Assembly (NCBI RefSeq): GCF_001294645.1
Contig: NZ_CP011868.1
Location: 5,983,424-6,047,423, forward strand
Direction of reading: 5' to 3'
DNA: 64,000 nucleotides
Source of the DNA: Pseudonocardia sp. HH130629-09
GTDB taxonomy: Bacteria > Actinomycetota > Actinomycetes > Mycobacteriales > Pseudonocardiaceae
Shown in pieces: positions 54,136 to 62,639 of this stretch (position 1 is the first letter of the stretch; every line of letters starts with the position of its first letter). The notes below the pieces were generated by a model that was not told where the DNA came from, ran no database searches, and was given only the letters and a program-made list of their open reading frames with translations. The translations under genes were made by a program, and so were the position numbers.

Positions 54136-55261
54136 CCGCCTCGCTGCCCCGGACGTGCTGCGCGGCCTCGCGATCGCCGGGACCTTCGCGACGAACGTCT
54201 GGGTGTTCGCCGACCCGCGCGGGCCGGGCGCGGTGTTCGCCGGGTTCGCCGGGGAGTGGTGGCTCGACACCGCGCTCCGCGCCGTCGCGAACGGCAAGTT
54301 CCTCGCACTGCTCACCCTGCTGTTCGGCATCGGGCTGGAGCTGCAGTACCGCTCCGCGGTGCGCCGAGGGCTGCGGTGGCCCGGCCGCTACCTCGCCCGG
54401 GCCGCGATCCTGTTCACCGAGGGGCTGCTGCACTACGTGCTGGTCTTCGAGTTCGACGTGCTGATGGGCTACGCGATCGCCTCGGTGCTGGTCGCGTGGC
54501 TGGTGGGCCGGTCGGCGCGGGTGCGGACGGCGGCGGCCTGCGTCGCCGGGGCGGTCACGGTGCTGCTCGTGGCCGGTGCGTCCGTCGCGACGGCCGGCAG
54601 CACCGGGGCCGACGTGCCGCTCCCGCCGTACCCGGCGACCTGGACCGGACAGGTCGCCGCCCGGCTGACCGACCCGCTGCTCTACCGGGTCGAGCTGGTC
54701 CTGATCGTCCCGTCGGCGGTGGTGCTGTTCCTGGCCGGGTCGGCCCTGCTGCGCGCCGGCCTGTTCGACGCCGCCGCCGTCACCCTGCGCCGGCGGCTGA
54801 TCGGCACCGGGGCCGTCGGGGTGGTGCTCACCCTGCTCACCACGCTCGGCGGCGCCCCGTGGTTCCTGGTCGAGCGCTACCTGGTGGCACCGCTGGTCGC
54901 GCTGGGGCTGCTCGGTCTGGTCCTGGAGGTCCTGGCGCGGCTGCGTGGCCCGGCCGGCCCGGTGCGGCGCGGGCTCACCGCGCTCGGCCGGACCGCGATG
55001 ACCGGCTACGTCGGCCAGAACGTCGTGGCCGCGGTCCTGTTCGGTGCCTGGGGGCTCGGCCTGGCCGGGGCGCTCGTCGGCGTCCCGGCGCCGCTGCGGA
55101 CCGGGGTGGTCGTCGCGGTGTGGGCCCTCGTCGTCGCCGGGTCGGCCGCGGCGGCGGGGTGGTGGTTGCGCGGCCACGGCCGCGGCCCGCTGGAGGCGCT
55201 CACCCACGCCCTGCTCAGAGGTCGATCACCAGCCAGCCGCCGTGGTGCTCGGACACCGTGA
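54125..55261 (+). CDS. DUF418 family membrane protein
   Basis: The 378-aa protein has about eight membrane helices and the DUF418 (YeiB-like) pattern: DVLRGLAIAGTFATNVWVFA at the start, GKFLALLTLLFGIGLELQY, and a C-terminal TALGRTAMTGYVGQNVVAAVLF plus GPLEALTHALL. Function unknown; related proteins are acyltransferase-like. The end overlaps the convergent methyltransferase gene by 47 bp. GTG start at 54125. Confidence 0.87.
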   Translation: MPGDRLAAPDVLRGLAIAGTFATNVWVFADPRGPGAVFAGFAGEWWLDTALRAVANGKFLALLTLLFGIGLELQYRSAVRRGLRWPGRYLARAAILFTEGLLHYVLVFEFDVLMGYAIASVLVAWLVGRSARVRTAAACVAGAVTVLLVAGASVATAGSTGADVPLPPYPATWTGQVAARLTDPLLYRVELVLIVPSAVVLFLAGSALLRAGLFDAAAVTLRRRLIGTGAVGVVLTLLTTLGGAPWFLVERYLVAPLVALGLLGLVLEVLARLRGPAGPVRRGLTALGRTAMTGYVGQNVVAAVLFGAWGLGLAGALVGVPAPLRTGVVVAVWALVVAGSAAAAGWWLRGHGRGPLEALTHALLRGRSPASRRGARTP

Positions 55262-55925
55262 ACGACCGGCCGGTGCGCTCCCCGATCCGGGTCAGGACGC
55301 GCTCGTCGAAGACCCGGACGTGACCCCAGGCGGGGTTCGGCTCGTCCTCGAACGGGACGGCGACGACCACCCGTCGCCGGGCGAGGCGCAGCATCTCGGC
55401 GACGACCTCGTCGCCGTCGGACTCGGACAGGTGCTCGACGAGGTGCACGGCGAACACCGTGTCCGCGCAGCCGTCGGGCAGCGCGACGGCACGCGCGTCG
55501 GCGAGGTGGGTCTCCAGGTCGGCGCCGAGCTGAGGCGCCATCCGGGTCAGCAGCTCGACGGTGCCGCCGGTGAGGTCGGTGGCGGTGACGCGGTGGCCGT
55601 CGCGGGCCAGCTGCAGCGACAGGAAGCCGAAGCAGCAGCCGAGCTCCAGCACCTCCTCGCCCAGCACGAGGGACCGGGCGCGGGCGTGCACCGGCGCCAT
55701 CTCGGCGTTGGTGCCGCCCGGCTCGGGCTCTCCGGCCAGCGCGTCGAGGGTGTTGCGGTAGAAGGCGAGCCACGCGTCGTCCGGGAGCTCGGGGTCCTTC
55801 GCGGCGCTCGCGACGCAGGCGACGAACGCCTCCTCGAAGCGCTCGGCCGGCAGGATCCCGGGCTGCACCAGGGTGCGGTCCAGCCAGCCGGCGAGGTCGT
55901 TGGAGAGCCGGTCGGTTCCGATCAT
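55215..55925 (-). CDS. Class I SAM methyltransferase, MftM-like
   Basis: The 236-aa methyltransferase has SAM motif I VLELGCCFGFLSLQLARDG, acidic loop TATDLTGG, a post-motif VHLVEHLSESDGDE and a distinctive C-terminus HHGGWLVIDL. The N-terminal WLDRTLVQPGILPAERFEEAF and the ending recall MftM, the methyltransferase that methylates the mycofactocin glycan in mycobacteria, encoded there beside mno. Here the mno-type gene is 5 kb away. This name rests on recalled similarity. AGGAG lies 7 nt before the ATG at 55925. Confidence 0.72.
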   Translation of the reverse strand: MIGTDRLSNDLAGWLDRTLVQPGILPAERFEEAFVACVASAAKDPELPDDAWLAFYRNTLDALAGEPEPGGTNAEMAPVHARARSLVLGEEVLELGCCFGFLSLQLARDGHRVTATDLTGGTVELLTRMAPQLGADLETHLADARAVALPDGCADTVFAVHLVEHLSESDGDEVVAEMLRLARRRVVVAVPFEDEPNPAWGHVRVFDERVLTRIGERTGRSFTVSEHHGGWLVIDL

Positions 55926-56049
55926 GGGATCGCTCCTGTACGTGCGGGGACCCACGCCACGCTAGGCGGTCACCGGCACGCCGCACCACGTCCGACGGCC
56001 CGGTCCCTCCCCGTCCGGACGGTGGGGGCGAGTGCCGGCGTCCGGGGGC

Positions 56050-56682
56050 TCAGACCGTCTGCGCGGCGAGCAGCCGGGCCTTCAGCGCGGCGTCCTTGTT
56101 GACCGGGTCGTGGGCGCCGTCCGGGACGGTCCCCGCGGCGACCGCGATCGCGTTCATGGTGCCGACCATCCGGCACAGGTGGGCGATGCGGCGCTCGTCG
56201 GCGTCGACGGGCGGGGCGCCGTCCAGCAGGGCCAGGGTGCGGTCCACCCAGATCACCTCGGCGTGCATCCCGGCCTGTTCGAGCACACCGCGCAACCGCA
56301 GCCCGATCTCGCGGCGGGACAGCCCGTTCCAGCTCTCCAGGGTGCGGGCGTCGAGCGGGAACAACCGGCCCCGGTCGCGCAGGTGGATCAGCTCCAGGGC
56401 GTGCGCGCGGCCGTAGGCGCAGTACGTGCACCCGTTCACCAGGGAGATCGTGAGCCCGGCCAGGTGGGTGCGGACGGGGCCCAGCACGCGCAGGGTGACC
56501 AGGAAGCGCGGGAAGTTGGCCGCGAACCAGCGCAGCGCGGGACCGCTGCCCATCGTGGCGACCATCGCGGGGATCACCCCGGGCGTGTAGCCCCACAGCG
56601 CCGTGCACACCCGCCCGACGGCCCGGACGACCAGCCCACCCTCACCCACCACACGGCCCGCCTTCCGAAGGGACCCTCCCAT
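56050..56682 (-). CDS. Carboxymuconolactone decarboxylase / AhpD-like protein
   Basis: The 210-aa helical protein has the AhpD-type redox motif NGCTYCAYGRAH (CxxC plus His). AhpD relatives act as thiol-disulfide partners or decarboxylases. The motif lies near residues 83-95 and the rest is unlike the short CMD core, so it is a long variant. It shares a ~100-bp divergent region with the zinc-type oxidoreductase. Confidence 0.78.
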   Translation of the reverse strand: MGGSLRKAGRVVGEGGLVVRAVGRVCTALWGYTPGVIPAMVATMGSGPALRWFAANFPRFLVTLRVLGPVRTHLAGLTISLVNGCTYCAYGRAHALELIHLRDRGRLFPLDARTLESWNGLSRREIGLRLRGVLEQAGMHAEVIWVDRTLALLDGAPPVDADERRIAHLCRMVGTMNAIAVAAGTVPDGAHDPVNKDAALKARLLAAQTV

Positions 56683-56783
56683 GATACGTGGGGCGGCCGC
56701 CGCGCGGTCCGAAATGGGCCGAACGGCCCATCCCGGGGCCGGCGCGGTGCGCGGCCGGACGTCCGCGCGGTTAGCGTTCGGTC

Positions 56784-57779
56784 ATGGCTCTCGTCCCCGC
56801 CGTCGTCGCACCCCGCCCGCTGCCGATCGAGGATCCCGGGGCCCTGGTGGACTCGGAGATCGAGGTCGGCGACCCGGGACCGTACGACCTGCTCGTCGAC
56901 GTCCGCGCCGTCTCGGTGAACCCGGTCGACCGCAAGGTCCGTGCCTCCTTCGACCCGGCCGACGGGCCGAAGGTGCTCGGGTACGACGCGGCGGGCGTCG
57001 TCGTCGGGGTGGGGGCGTCGGTGCAGGGGTACGCGCCCGGCGACGAGGTCTACTACGCCGGCGCGATCGACCGGCCCGGCAGCAACGCCCACCGTCAGCT
57101 CGTCGACTCGCGCATCGTCGGCCGCAAGCCCTCGAGCCTGGACTTCGCCGCCGCTGCCGCGCTGCCGCTGACCTCGCTCACGGCCTGGGAATGCCTGCAC
57201 GACCACCTGCGGGTCACCGCGGAGTCCACCGGCACCCTGCTCGTGGTGTCCGCCGCGGGCGGCGTCGGCTCGATGGTCCTGCAGCTCGGCCGCCGCACCG
57301 GGCTGACCCTGGTCGGCACCGCGTCGCGGGCGGAGTCCGCGGACTGGGCCCGTGCGATGGGCGCGCACGCGATCGCCGACCACCACGACCTCGTCGCGAC
57401 CGTCCGTGCGGCCGCTCCGGACGGCGTCCAGTACGTGTTCTCACCGGTCTCGGAGGGCAACGTCGAGGCCTACGCCGAGCTCATGACCCCGCGCGGCATC
57501 GTCGTCGCCATCGACGAGCCGGAGGGGCTGGACACCCTGCCGCTGAAGGCGAAGTCGCAGGCCTGGCACTGGGAGCTGATGTTCACCCGGCCGCTGTCCG
57601 AGCCGACCTCGACGGTGCAGCGGGAGATTCTGGACGAGGTCGCCCGCCTGGTCGACGCCGGCGAGCTGCGCAGCACCGAGACGCGGCGGCTGCAGGGACT
57701 GACGGCCGAGTCGGTCCGCGAGGCGCACCGGCTCATCGAGTCCGGCAGCACCGTCGGGAAGATCGTCGTCGAGCGCTGA
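56784..57779 (+). CDS. Zinc-binding-family alcohol dehydrogenase / quinone oxidoreductase
   Basis: The 331-aa medium-chain dehydrogenase has a GroES-like N-terminus (VDVRAVSVNPVDRKVRASF; VLGYDAAGVVVGVG) and a Rossmann fold with LLVVSAAGGVGSMVLQLGRR. Catalytic-zinc Cys and structural-zinc Cys cluster are absent, so it is most like NADPH:quinone reductases (TIGR02817-type). It reduces quinones or enones, substrate unknown. ATG 56784. Confidence 0.88.
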   Translation: MALVPAVVAPRPLPIEDPGALVDSEIEVGDPGPYDLLVDVRAVSVNPVDRKVRASFDPADGPKVLGYDAAGVVVGVGASVQGYAPGDEVYYAGAIDRPGSNAHRQLVDSRIVGRKPSSLDFAAAAALPLTSLTAWECLHDHLRVTAESTGTLLVVSAAGGVGSMVLQLGRRTGLTLVGTASRAESADWARAMGAHAIADHHDLVATVRAAAPDGVQYVFSPVSEGNVEAYAELMTPRGIVVAIDEPEGLDTLPLKAKSQAWHWELMFTRPLSEPTSTVQREILDEVARLVDAGELRSTETRRLQGLTAESVREAHRLIESGSTVGKIVVER

Positions 57780-57817
57780 CCCCGGGGGGGGCGTGCACCA
57801 TCGGGGGCGTGGCCGGG

Positions 57818-59359
57818 TCAGCGGCCGATCAGCTCGCCCGCCATCTCGTTGGTCGTCGCCTCGAAACCGGACAGGTCCCGTACCACGCGGACGCGGTCGC
57901 AGTACTCGGCGTAGGCGGGCAGGTCGCAGCGACCCAGCCCCCAGGAGTAGCGCGGCTCCGGTGTCAGCCAGATCGTCTCCCGGGCCCGCCGGGTGATCTC
58001 GACGAACGCCTCCATGTTGGGGTCGTTGCCGTTGCCCCGGCCGTCGCCGAGCACCAGCACCGTGGTGCGCCGGGTGACCGCCGAGCCGTGGTCGGACAGG
58101 AACTGGCCGAAGGCCAGGCCGTAGTGGGAGTTGGCGTCGACGTCGAGCTGGTCGCCGCCGAAGATCAGCCCGAGGGCGTGCTCGACGGGGTGGTCGGCGA
58201 ACAGGTCGGTCACCTCGACCAGGTCGGCGACGAACGCGAACGAGCGCACCTGGCCGAACAGGTCCTGCAGACCGTGCACCAGGTGCAGGGTGAACCGTGC
58301 GGTGGCCCGGACCGACAACGAGACGTCGGTCAGCACCACCAGGCGCGGCTTGTCCTCCTGGCGCTGCACGGTGACGGGGGAGAACGGGACGCCGTCGTAG
58401 CGCATGTTCCTGCGCATGGTCCGGGCCGAGTCGATCCGGCCCCGCGGCGAGACCCTTCTGCGGTGGGTGAGCGCGCCGTGCAGCGACTTCGCGAGCCGCC
58501 GCAGCGACTCCTCCAGCTGCATGCGCTCGGACTCGTTCGCCCGGTCGACCTCGGCGACGCGTTCGGCGTCGTCGTGGCCCTCGACGATCCGCTGCTCGAT
58601 CGCGAGCAGCTTCTCCAGGTGGGCCTTGAGCAGCTCGGGGAGGTTGTCGAGCACCCCGGTGAGACGCCGGCGCAGGGCGGCCGCGTCGTCCTCGGTCCCC
58701 TGCTCGGACTCCGAGAGCCGGTCCTCCTCGGAGTTCAACCAGCCCAGCAGCGCGTCCTGCTGGGCGACCGACAGGTCGGCGTCGACCTTCGTGCCCTGCT
58801 GCTGGGAGATGTCACCGGGCCGGCCACCGCCGGAGAACCGGTCGGTCTCGATCTGGACGCGCCGGCCGTCGGCGACGTCGCCTGCCTGCTCCTTGGAGAG
58901 CACGATCTCGTCCGTCATCGAGGCCATGTCGATCTTGTTGGCCTCCTGGTGCAGGTTGTACTGCTCGGCCAGGTCCTCCGGGTCGAAGAACTCCTTGATG
59001 TCGACCGGGGAGCCGTGGTCGTGCCCCTCCTGCGGGGTCTCCGACGGTTCCTCGGACAGCGTGAAGTTCTTCAGCGGGGTGTCGTCGGACATGTCGCCGT
59101 GCCCGTGCCCGTGGCCGTGACCCGTGTCGGCCTCGCCCACTCTGACCAGGGAGAAGAACAGGTCGAAGACCTCGTCGAAGGTCGCCTCGTCGCGGCGGTC
59201 CTTGATCAGCGCGATGCGCAGCGCCTCCTTCAGCACCGACCTGTCGGACAGCACCCCCGGCTGGGCGGCACAGGCCATCGCGTCGAGCGCCTCGGAGACC
59301 GAGATGCGCACCGACCGGATCCGCAGGAGCCGGACGAAGCGGTGGATGCTCGCTTCCAT
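57818..59359 (-). CDS. VWA-domain protein paired with MoxR (methanol dehydrogenase locus)
   Basis: This 513-aa protein has an N-terminal helical part and a His-rich tract near residues 78-87 (GHGHGHGHGDM). A charged middle with a possible coiled coil (EKLLAIEQRIVEGHDDAERV) follows, then a C-terminal VWA-like domain starting at PRLVVLTDVSLSVRATARF, where MIDAS reads DVSLS rather than DxSGS. It is 13 bp downstream of the MoxR gene. MoxR/VWA pairs assemble or activate metal enzymes; here the natural client is the adjacent methanol dehydrogenase. Clustering with mno is also known in mycobacteria. Confidence 0.85.
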   Translation of the reverse strand: MEASIHRFVRLLRIRSVRISVSEALDAMACAAQPGVLSDRSVLKEALRIALIKDRRDEATFDEVFDLFFSLVRVGEADTGHGHGHGHGDMSDDTPLKNFTLSEEPSETPQEGHDHGSPVDIKEFFDPEDLAEQYNLHQEANKIDMASMTDEIVLSKEQAGDVADGRRVQIETDRFSGGGRPGDISQQQGTKVDADLSVAQQDALLGWLNSEEDRLSESEQGTEDDAAALRRRLTGVLDNLPELLKAHLEKLLAIEQRIVEGHDDAERVAEVDRANESERMQLEESLRRLAKSLHGALTHRRRVSPRGRIDSARTMRRNMRYDGVPFSPVTVQRQEDKPRLVVLTDVSLSVRATARFTLHLVHGLQDLFGQVRSFAFVADLVEVTDLFADHPVEHALGLIFGGDQLDVDANSHYGLAFGQFLSDHGSAVTRRTTVLVLGDGRGNGNDPNMEAFVEITRRARETIWLTPEPRYSWGLGRCDLPAYAEYCDRVRVVRDLSGFEATTNEMAGELIGR

Positions 59360-59372
59360 GCCGACGCCCCGA

Positions 59373-60644
59373 TCAGACCGGGCGCTTGCGGGAGCCGCCG
59401 AAGGAGCGGGTGCCCTGGCCGGGCGAGACCTTCCGGATCGCCGACGGCGGCGGGGCGGCGCCGCCCGGGAGGCCGCCGTAGATGCCGCCGTGCCGGCCCG
59501 CCTGGTCCTTCGCCGCGCGCTTGGCGCGGCCGTCGACGTCGCCGTCGTCCGGGTCGTCGCCACGGGCGCCCGCGGTGCGCGCCGGCGGGGCGGCGGGCTC
59601 GTCGTGGACGTGGTCGCCGTCGTGGCCGTGTCCATGGCCGTGCCCGTGGCCGTGCCCGTGCTCGGTGACGACCGCGTTCGGGTCGACCAGCCGCGGCAGC
59701 GCGTCCAGGGCCTTCGTGACGTCCTTGTCGTACTTGACGACGACCGAGACGGTGTCGGAGAGGATCTGCGAGCTCAGCTCGTCGACGCCCAGGACGGCCA
59801 GCGTGCGGGCCCAGTCGATGGTCTCCGAGATCGACGGCGACTTGCGCAGCTCCAGCTCGCGCAGCCCGCGCACGACGTTGACGAGCTCCTCGGCCAGCTG
59901 GTCCGACAGCCCGGTCTTCTTCGACTTCACGATCTCCAGCTCGCGGGAGGCCGACGGGTAGTCGAGGAACAGGTGCAGGCAGCGACGCTTGAGCGCGGCG
60001 GCGAGGTCCCGGGTGTTGTTCGAGGTCAGCAGTACGTACGGGCGCTGCTTCGCGACGAAGGTCCCGATCTCGGGGACGGAGATCTGGAACTCGCCGAGGG
60101 TCTCCAGGAGCACGGCCTCCAGCGCCTCGTCGGCGCGGTCGACCTCGTCGATCAGCAGCACCACGGGCTGCTCGGAGCGGATGGCCTCCAGCAGCGGACG
60201 CGGCGCGAGGAAGCGTTCGGAGAAGAACACGCTCTCCTGGGACCCGATGCGGTCGACCGCGGAGGCGAGGTCCGGGGCGTCGGAGACGAGCTGCCCGATC
60301 TTCTCGCGGAGGATCTGGGTGTACATCAGCTGCTTGCCGTAGTCCCACTCGTACAGGGCCTTGGTCTCGTCCTGGCCCTCGTAGCACTGCAGACGCAGCA
60401 GCCGGCGCCCGGTGGCGACGGCGAGCATCTTGGCCAGCTCTGTCTTGCCGACTCCGGCGGGTCCCTCCAGCAGCAGCGGCTTGTCCAGACGGGTCAGCAG
60501 GAACACCGTCGTCGCCAGGCGGGTGTCGGCGATGTAGCCCTGCTCCCGCAGGGTCTCGACCACCTGGTCGACGGACTCGAAGGGGCCGGTCGAGGCGACG
60601 GCCTCCGCCGCCTCGGTCACCGTGGGGACGACAGCCTCGGACAC
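59373..60644 (-). CDS. MoxR-family AAA ATPase (methanol dehydrogenase locus)
   Basis: The 423-aa ATPase has Walker A GPAGVGKTELAKML, Walker B VVLLIDEVDRADEAL and sensor-1 VLLTSNNTRDLAAALKRR. After the AAA core, residues ~326-349 are a His/Gly repeat (EHGHGHGHGHGHGHDGDHVH), followed by a basic Gly-rich tail ending FGGSRKRPV. The GTG at 60644 has AAGGAG 8 nt upstream. It sits between the methanol dehydrogenase (136-bp gap) and the VWA gene. It likely acts as a metal-centre chaperone; the His repeat could bind Fe, Zn or Ni. Confidence 0.92.
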   Translation of the reverse strand: MSEAVVPTVTEAAEAVASTGPFESVDQVVETLREQGYIADTRLATTVFLLTRLDKPLLLEGPAGVGKTELAKMLAVATGRRLLRLQCYEGQDETKALYEWDYGKQLMYTQILREKIGQLVSDAPDLASAVDRIGSQESVFFSERFLAPRPLLEAIRSEQPVVLLIDEVDRADEALEAVLLETLGEFQISVPEIGTFVAKQRPYVLLTSNNTRDLAAALKRRCLHLFLDYPSASRELEIVKSKKTGLSDQLAEELVNVVRGLRELELRKSPSISETIDWARTLAVLGVDELSSQILSDTVSVVVKYDKDVTKALDALPRLVDPNAVVTEHGHGHGHGHGHGHDGDHVHDEPAAPPARTAGARGDDPDDGDVDGRAKRAAKDQAGRHGGIYGGLPGGAAPPPSAIRKVSPGQGTRSFGGSRKRPV

Positions 60645-60780
60645 TCGGGTATCTCCTTCGCGGACCGCACCGGCTCTGGTGCGGGGACGAGCGGGGCCGC
60701 GGCCGGCGGGCCCACCCACCCGAGTATCGCCTCGGACGGCTGGGCCCGCCGGTACGACGGTGGACCTCCTGCCCTGCGGA

Positions 60781-62073
60781 TCAGGTCAGCAGGTCGTCCA
60801 GGTCACCGTTGATGGAGTGGTCGACGACCGGGCGGACGGTCTCGAACGTGCACTCCTTCGGGTTGCCCGGGGTGCACGCGTCGCCGAGGACGTGGTTGGT
60901 GATCCGGTCGACGTCGGCCGCGTCGCCGATGATGGTGGGCGCGTTCTCGTAGAACTTGGTCGGGCCGACCCCGAGCCGGTTCTTCGAGTAGGTGTCCTGC
61001 TTGACGTCGGCGAACTTCTCCGGGATGCCCACGTCGCGCAGCAGCCGGATGGACGCGGCGAGCGCCGCGTCGGCGGCCTGCGGCTTGGTCATGCCGCGGG
61101 TGTCGACACCCATGGCCTCGGCGATGTCGGCGAAGCGCTCGTAGACCACCGGCATGTTGAACGCCCACACGCGGGGCAGCGCGATGGCGTTGTTCAGGCC
61201 GTGATGGGTGTCGTAGAACGCCGACACCGCGTGGCTGATCGAGTGGATGATGCCGAGCCCACCGGAGTTGAACGCCTGGGCGGCGATGTACTGCGCGTAC
61301 ATCATGCCTTCGCGGCCGGAGAGCTCCTGGCCGTTCCAGACGGCCTTGCGCAGGTTCTGCGAGGTCAGCTTGATGGCGTGCAGGGCGTTGCCCAGCGACG
61401 GCTGGAAGTCCAGCCGCGAGACGTAGGGCTCCGAGGCGTGGGCGAGCACGTCGAACCCGCACTGCGCGGTGTAGTCGATCGGGCAGTCGTAGTAGAGCAC
61501 CGGGTCGTCGATCGCGAGGGTGGTGACCGACGCGTCGTCGAAGGCGACGTACTTGTGCGGGTTGTCGGGGTCGGTCGTGGTGTCGGTGATGACGTAGGCC
61601 CACGAGGTCTCCGAGCCGGTACCGGCCGTGGTGGAGACCGCGATGTGCGGCGGGTTGGCCGGGTTCTCGGACTTGTTGAAGCCCTCGAACTCGTTGACGT
61701 TGCGACCGTCGTGGGCGACCGAGACGCGCGCGCCCTTGCAGGCGTCGTGCGAGGAGCCGCCGCCGATGGAGACGAAGGAGTCGCAGTTGTTCTGCTGGTA
61801 GAGGCCCACAGCGTCCATGACGTTGTAGTCCTTGGGGTTCGACTCGACCTTGTCGTACAGCACGACCTCGAGGCCGTGGTACTTCATCGACTCGACGATC
61901 TTGTGGACGATGTCGGTGCCGCGCAGGCCCGACGTCATCACCAGGGTCTTCTTGAAGCCCAGCTTGAGCGCCTCGGGGCCGATCAGCTCGTGCGACCCCG
62001 GGCCCATGAGCGCACGCGGGAACGGGTGGAACTCCTTGATGGGGAACGGCTTGAGCAGCTCGTCTACCTGCAT
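60781..62073 (-). CDS. mdo: NDMA-dependent methanol dehydrogenase (Mno/Mdo, group III alcohol dehydrogenase)
   Basis: The 430-aa protein closely resembles the actinobacterial methanol:NDMA oxidoreductases, which keep NAD(P) tightly bound and in mycobacteria need mycofactocin as electron carrier. It begins MQVDELLKPFPIKEFHPFPRA and has SIGGGSSHDACKG, STTAGTGSETSWAYVI, CGFDVLAHASEPYVSRLD and HSISHAVSAFYDTHHGLNNA, giving the Asp/His metal ligands. It oxidises methanol and other short alcohols. ATG 62073 with GGGCTGAC upstream is a weak Shine-Dalgarno. Promoter-side inverted repeats lie at 62122-62261. MoxR and VWA genes follow. Confidence 0.93.
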   Translation of the reverse strand: MQVDELLKPFPIKEFHPFPRALMGPGSHELIGPEALKLGFKKTLVMTSGLRGTDIVHKIVESMKYHGLEVVLYDKVESNPKDYNVMDAVGLYQQNNCDSFVSIGGGSSHDACKGARVSVAHDGRNVNEFEGFNKSENPANPPHIAVSTTAGTGSETSWAYVITDTTTDPDNPHKYVAFDDASVTTLAIDDPVLYYDCPIDYTAQCGFDVLAHASEPYVSRLDFQPSLGNALHAIKLTSQNLRKAVWNGQELSGREGMMYAQYIAAQAFNSGGLGIIHSISHAVSAFYDTHHGLNNAIALPRVWAFNMPVVYERFADIAEAMGVDTRGMTKPQAADAALAASIRLLRDVGIPEKFADVKQDTYSKNRLGVGPTKFYENAPTIIGDAADVDRITNHVLGDACTPGNPKECTFETVRPVVDHSINGDLDDLLT

Positions 62074-62121
62074 GTCAGCCCTTTCTGAGGCAGGCGGATG
62101 GGGTCGAGGCCGAACGCTAGG

Positions 62122-62147
62122 ACCCCTGTGGCCGCGCGCACAGGGGT
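62122..62147. promoter_or_regulatory. Inverted repeat upstream of mdo
   Basis: ACCCCTGTG and CACAGGGGT form a perfect 9-bp dyad with an 8-bp spacer, 49 bp before the mdo start. It could be an operator for a NarL-type regulator such as the MnoR-like protein, or a 5' UTR hairpin. Confidence 0.5.
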
Positions 62148-62182
62148 GATCGGCATTACCCCTCGGGAGACCGGGCAGGAAA

Positions 62183-62200
62183 CCCCTCCGAACGGAGGGG
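62183..62200. promoter_or_regulatory. Short palindrome in mdo upstream region
   Basis: CCCCTCCG and CGGAGGGG are separated by AA, forming an 18-bp near-perfect palindrome 110 bp upstream of mdo. It may be a protein-binding site. Confidence 0.4.
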
Positions 62201-62246
62201 GGCAGGGTGAGGTCGCCCGTCGATCCGTGTGGAGAGGGCTGAGTGC

Positions 62247-62261
62247 TGCAAACCTATTGCA
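62247..62261. promoter_or_regulatory. TGCAA-N5-TTGCA dyad between mdo and metE leader
   Basis: TGCAA-ACCTA-TTGCA lies in an AT-richer patch that probably contains the promoter of the metE transcript or of mdo. It could be an operator. The adjacent region up to the riboswitch shows nothing else clear. Confidence 0.4.
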
Positions 62262-62317
62262 ACAGGGAGAGCTCGGCAACAGTTCGCCGGGCTCGTCCTG
62301 GGTTAGGGTCGGTCCGC

Positions 62318-62495
62318 CGACGGTTCGTGTCATCCCGGGAACGGGGCGTCACGAGGTAAGAGGGAACCCGGTGGGAATCCGGGACTGCCCCGCAGCGGTG
62401 AACGGGAACGACCGCCGTCAACAGCACTGGAAGTGATCCCGGGAAGCGACGGCCAGTAGGTGTGAGCAGTGCGCCCGTGAGTCCGAAGACCTGCC
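62318..62495 (+). promoter_or_regulatory. Cobalamin riboswitch upstream of metE
   Basis: Features in order fit the B12 box: GAGGTAAGAGGGAACCCGGTGGGAATCCGGGACTGCC in part, CCCGCAGCGGTGA, CACTGG with GATCCCGGGAAGCGACGGCC, and the closing GTCCGAAGACCTGCC at 62481-62495. A 145-bp tail leads to the metE GTG. Adenosylcobalamin binding would shut off this B12-independent enzyme, implying a B12-dependent MetH elsewhere. Confidence 0.93.
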
Positions 62496-62639
62496 GCCGG
62501 TGCGTGCGCCGTCCGGCGTGCGCGGATCCGTGGCCTCGCGGGAGGGCCGGGCGGACGACCGGGCACCGTCGTGCCCGGCGGTCGCAGGCGCCCCCTGCCG
62601 GCGACGGGTCCTCCACCGCACTCGCGAGGAGAGAGGGCC

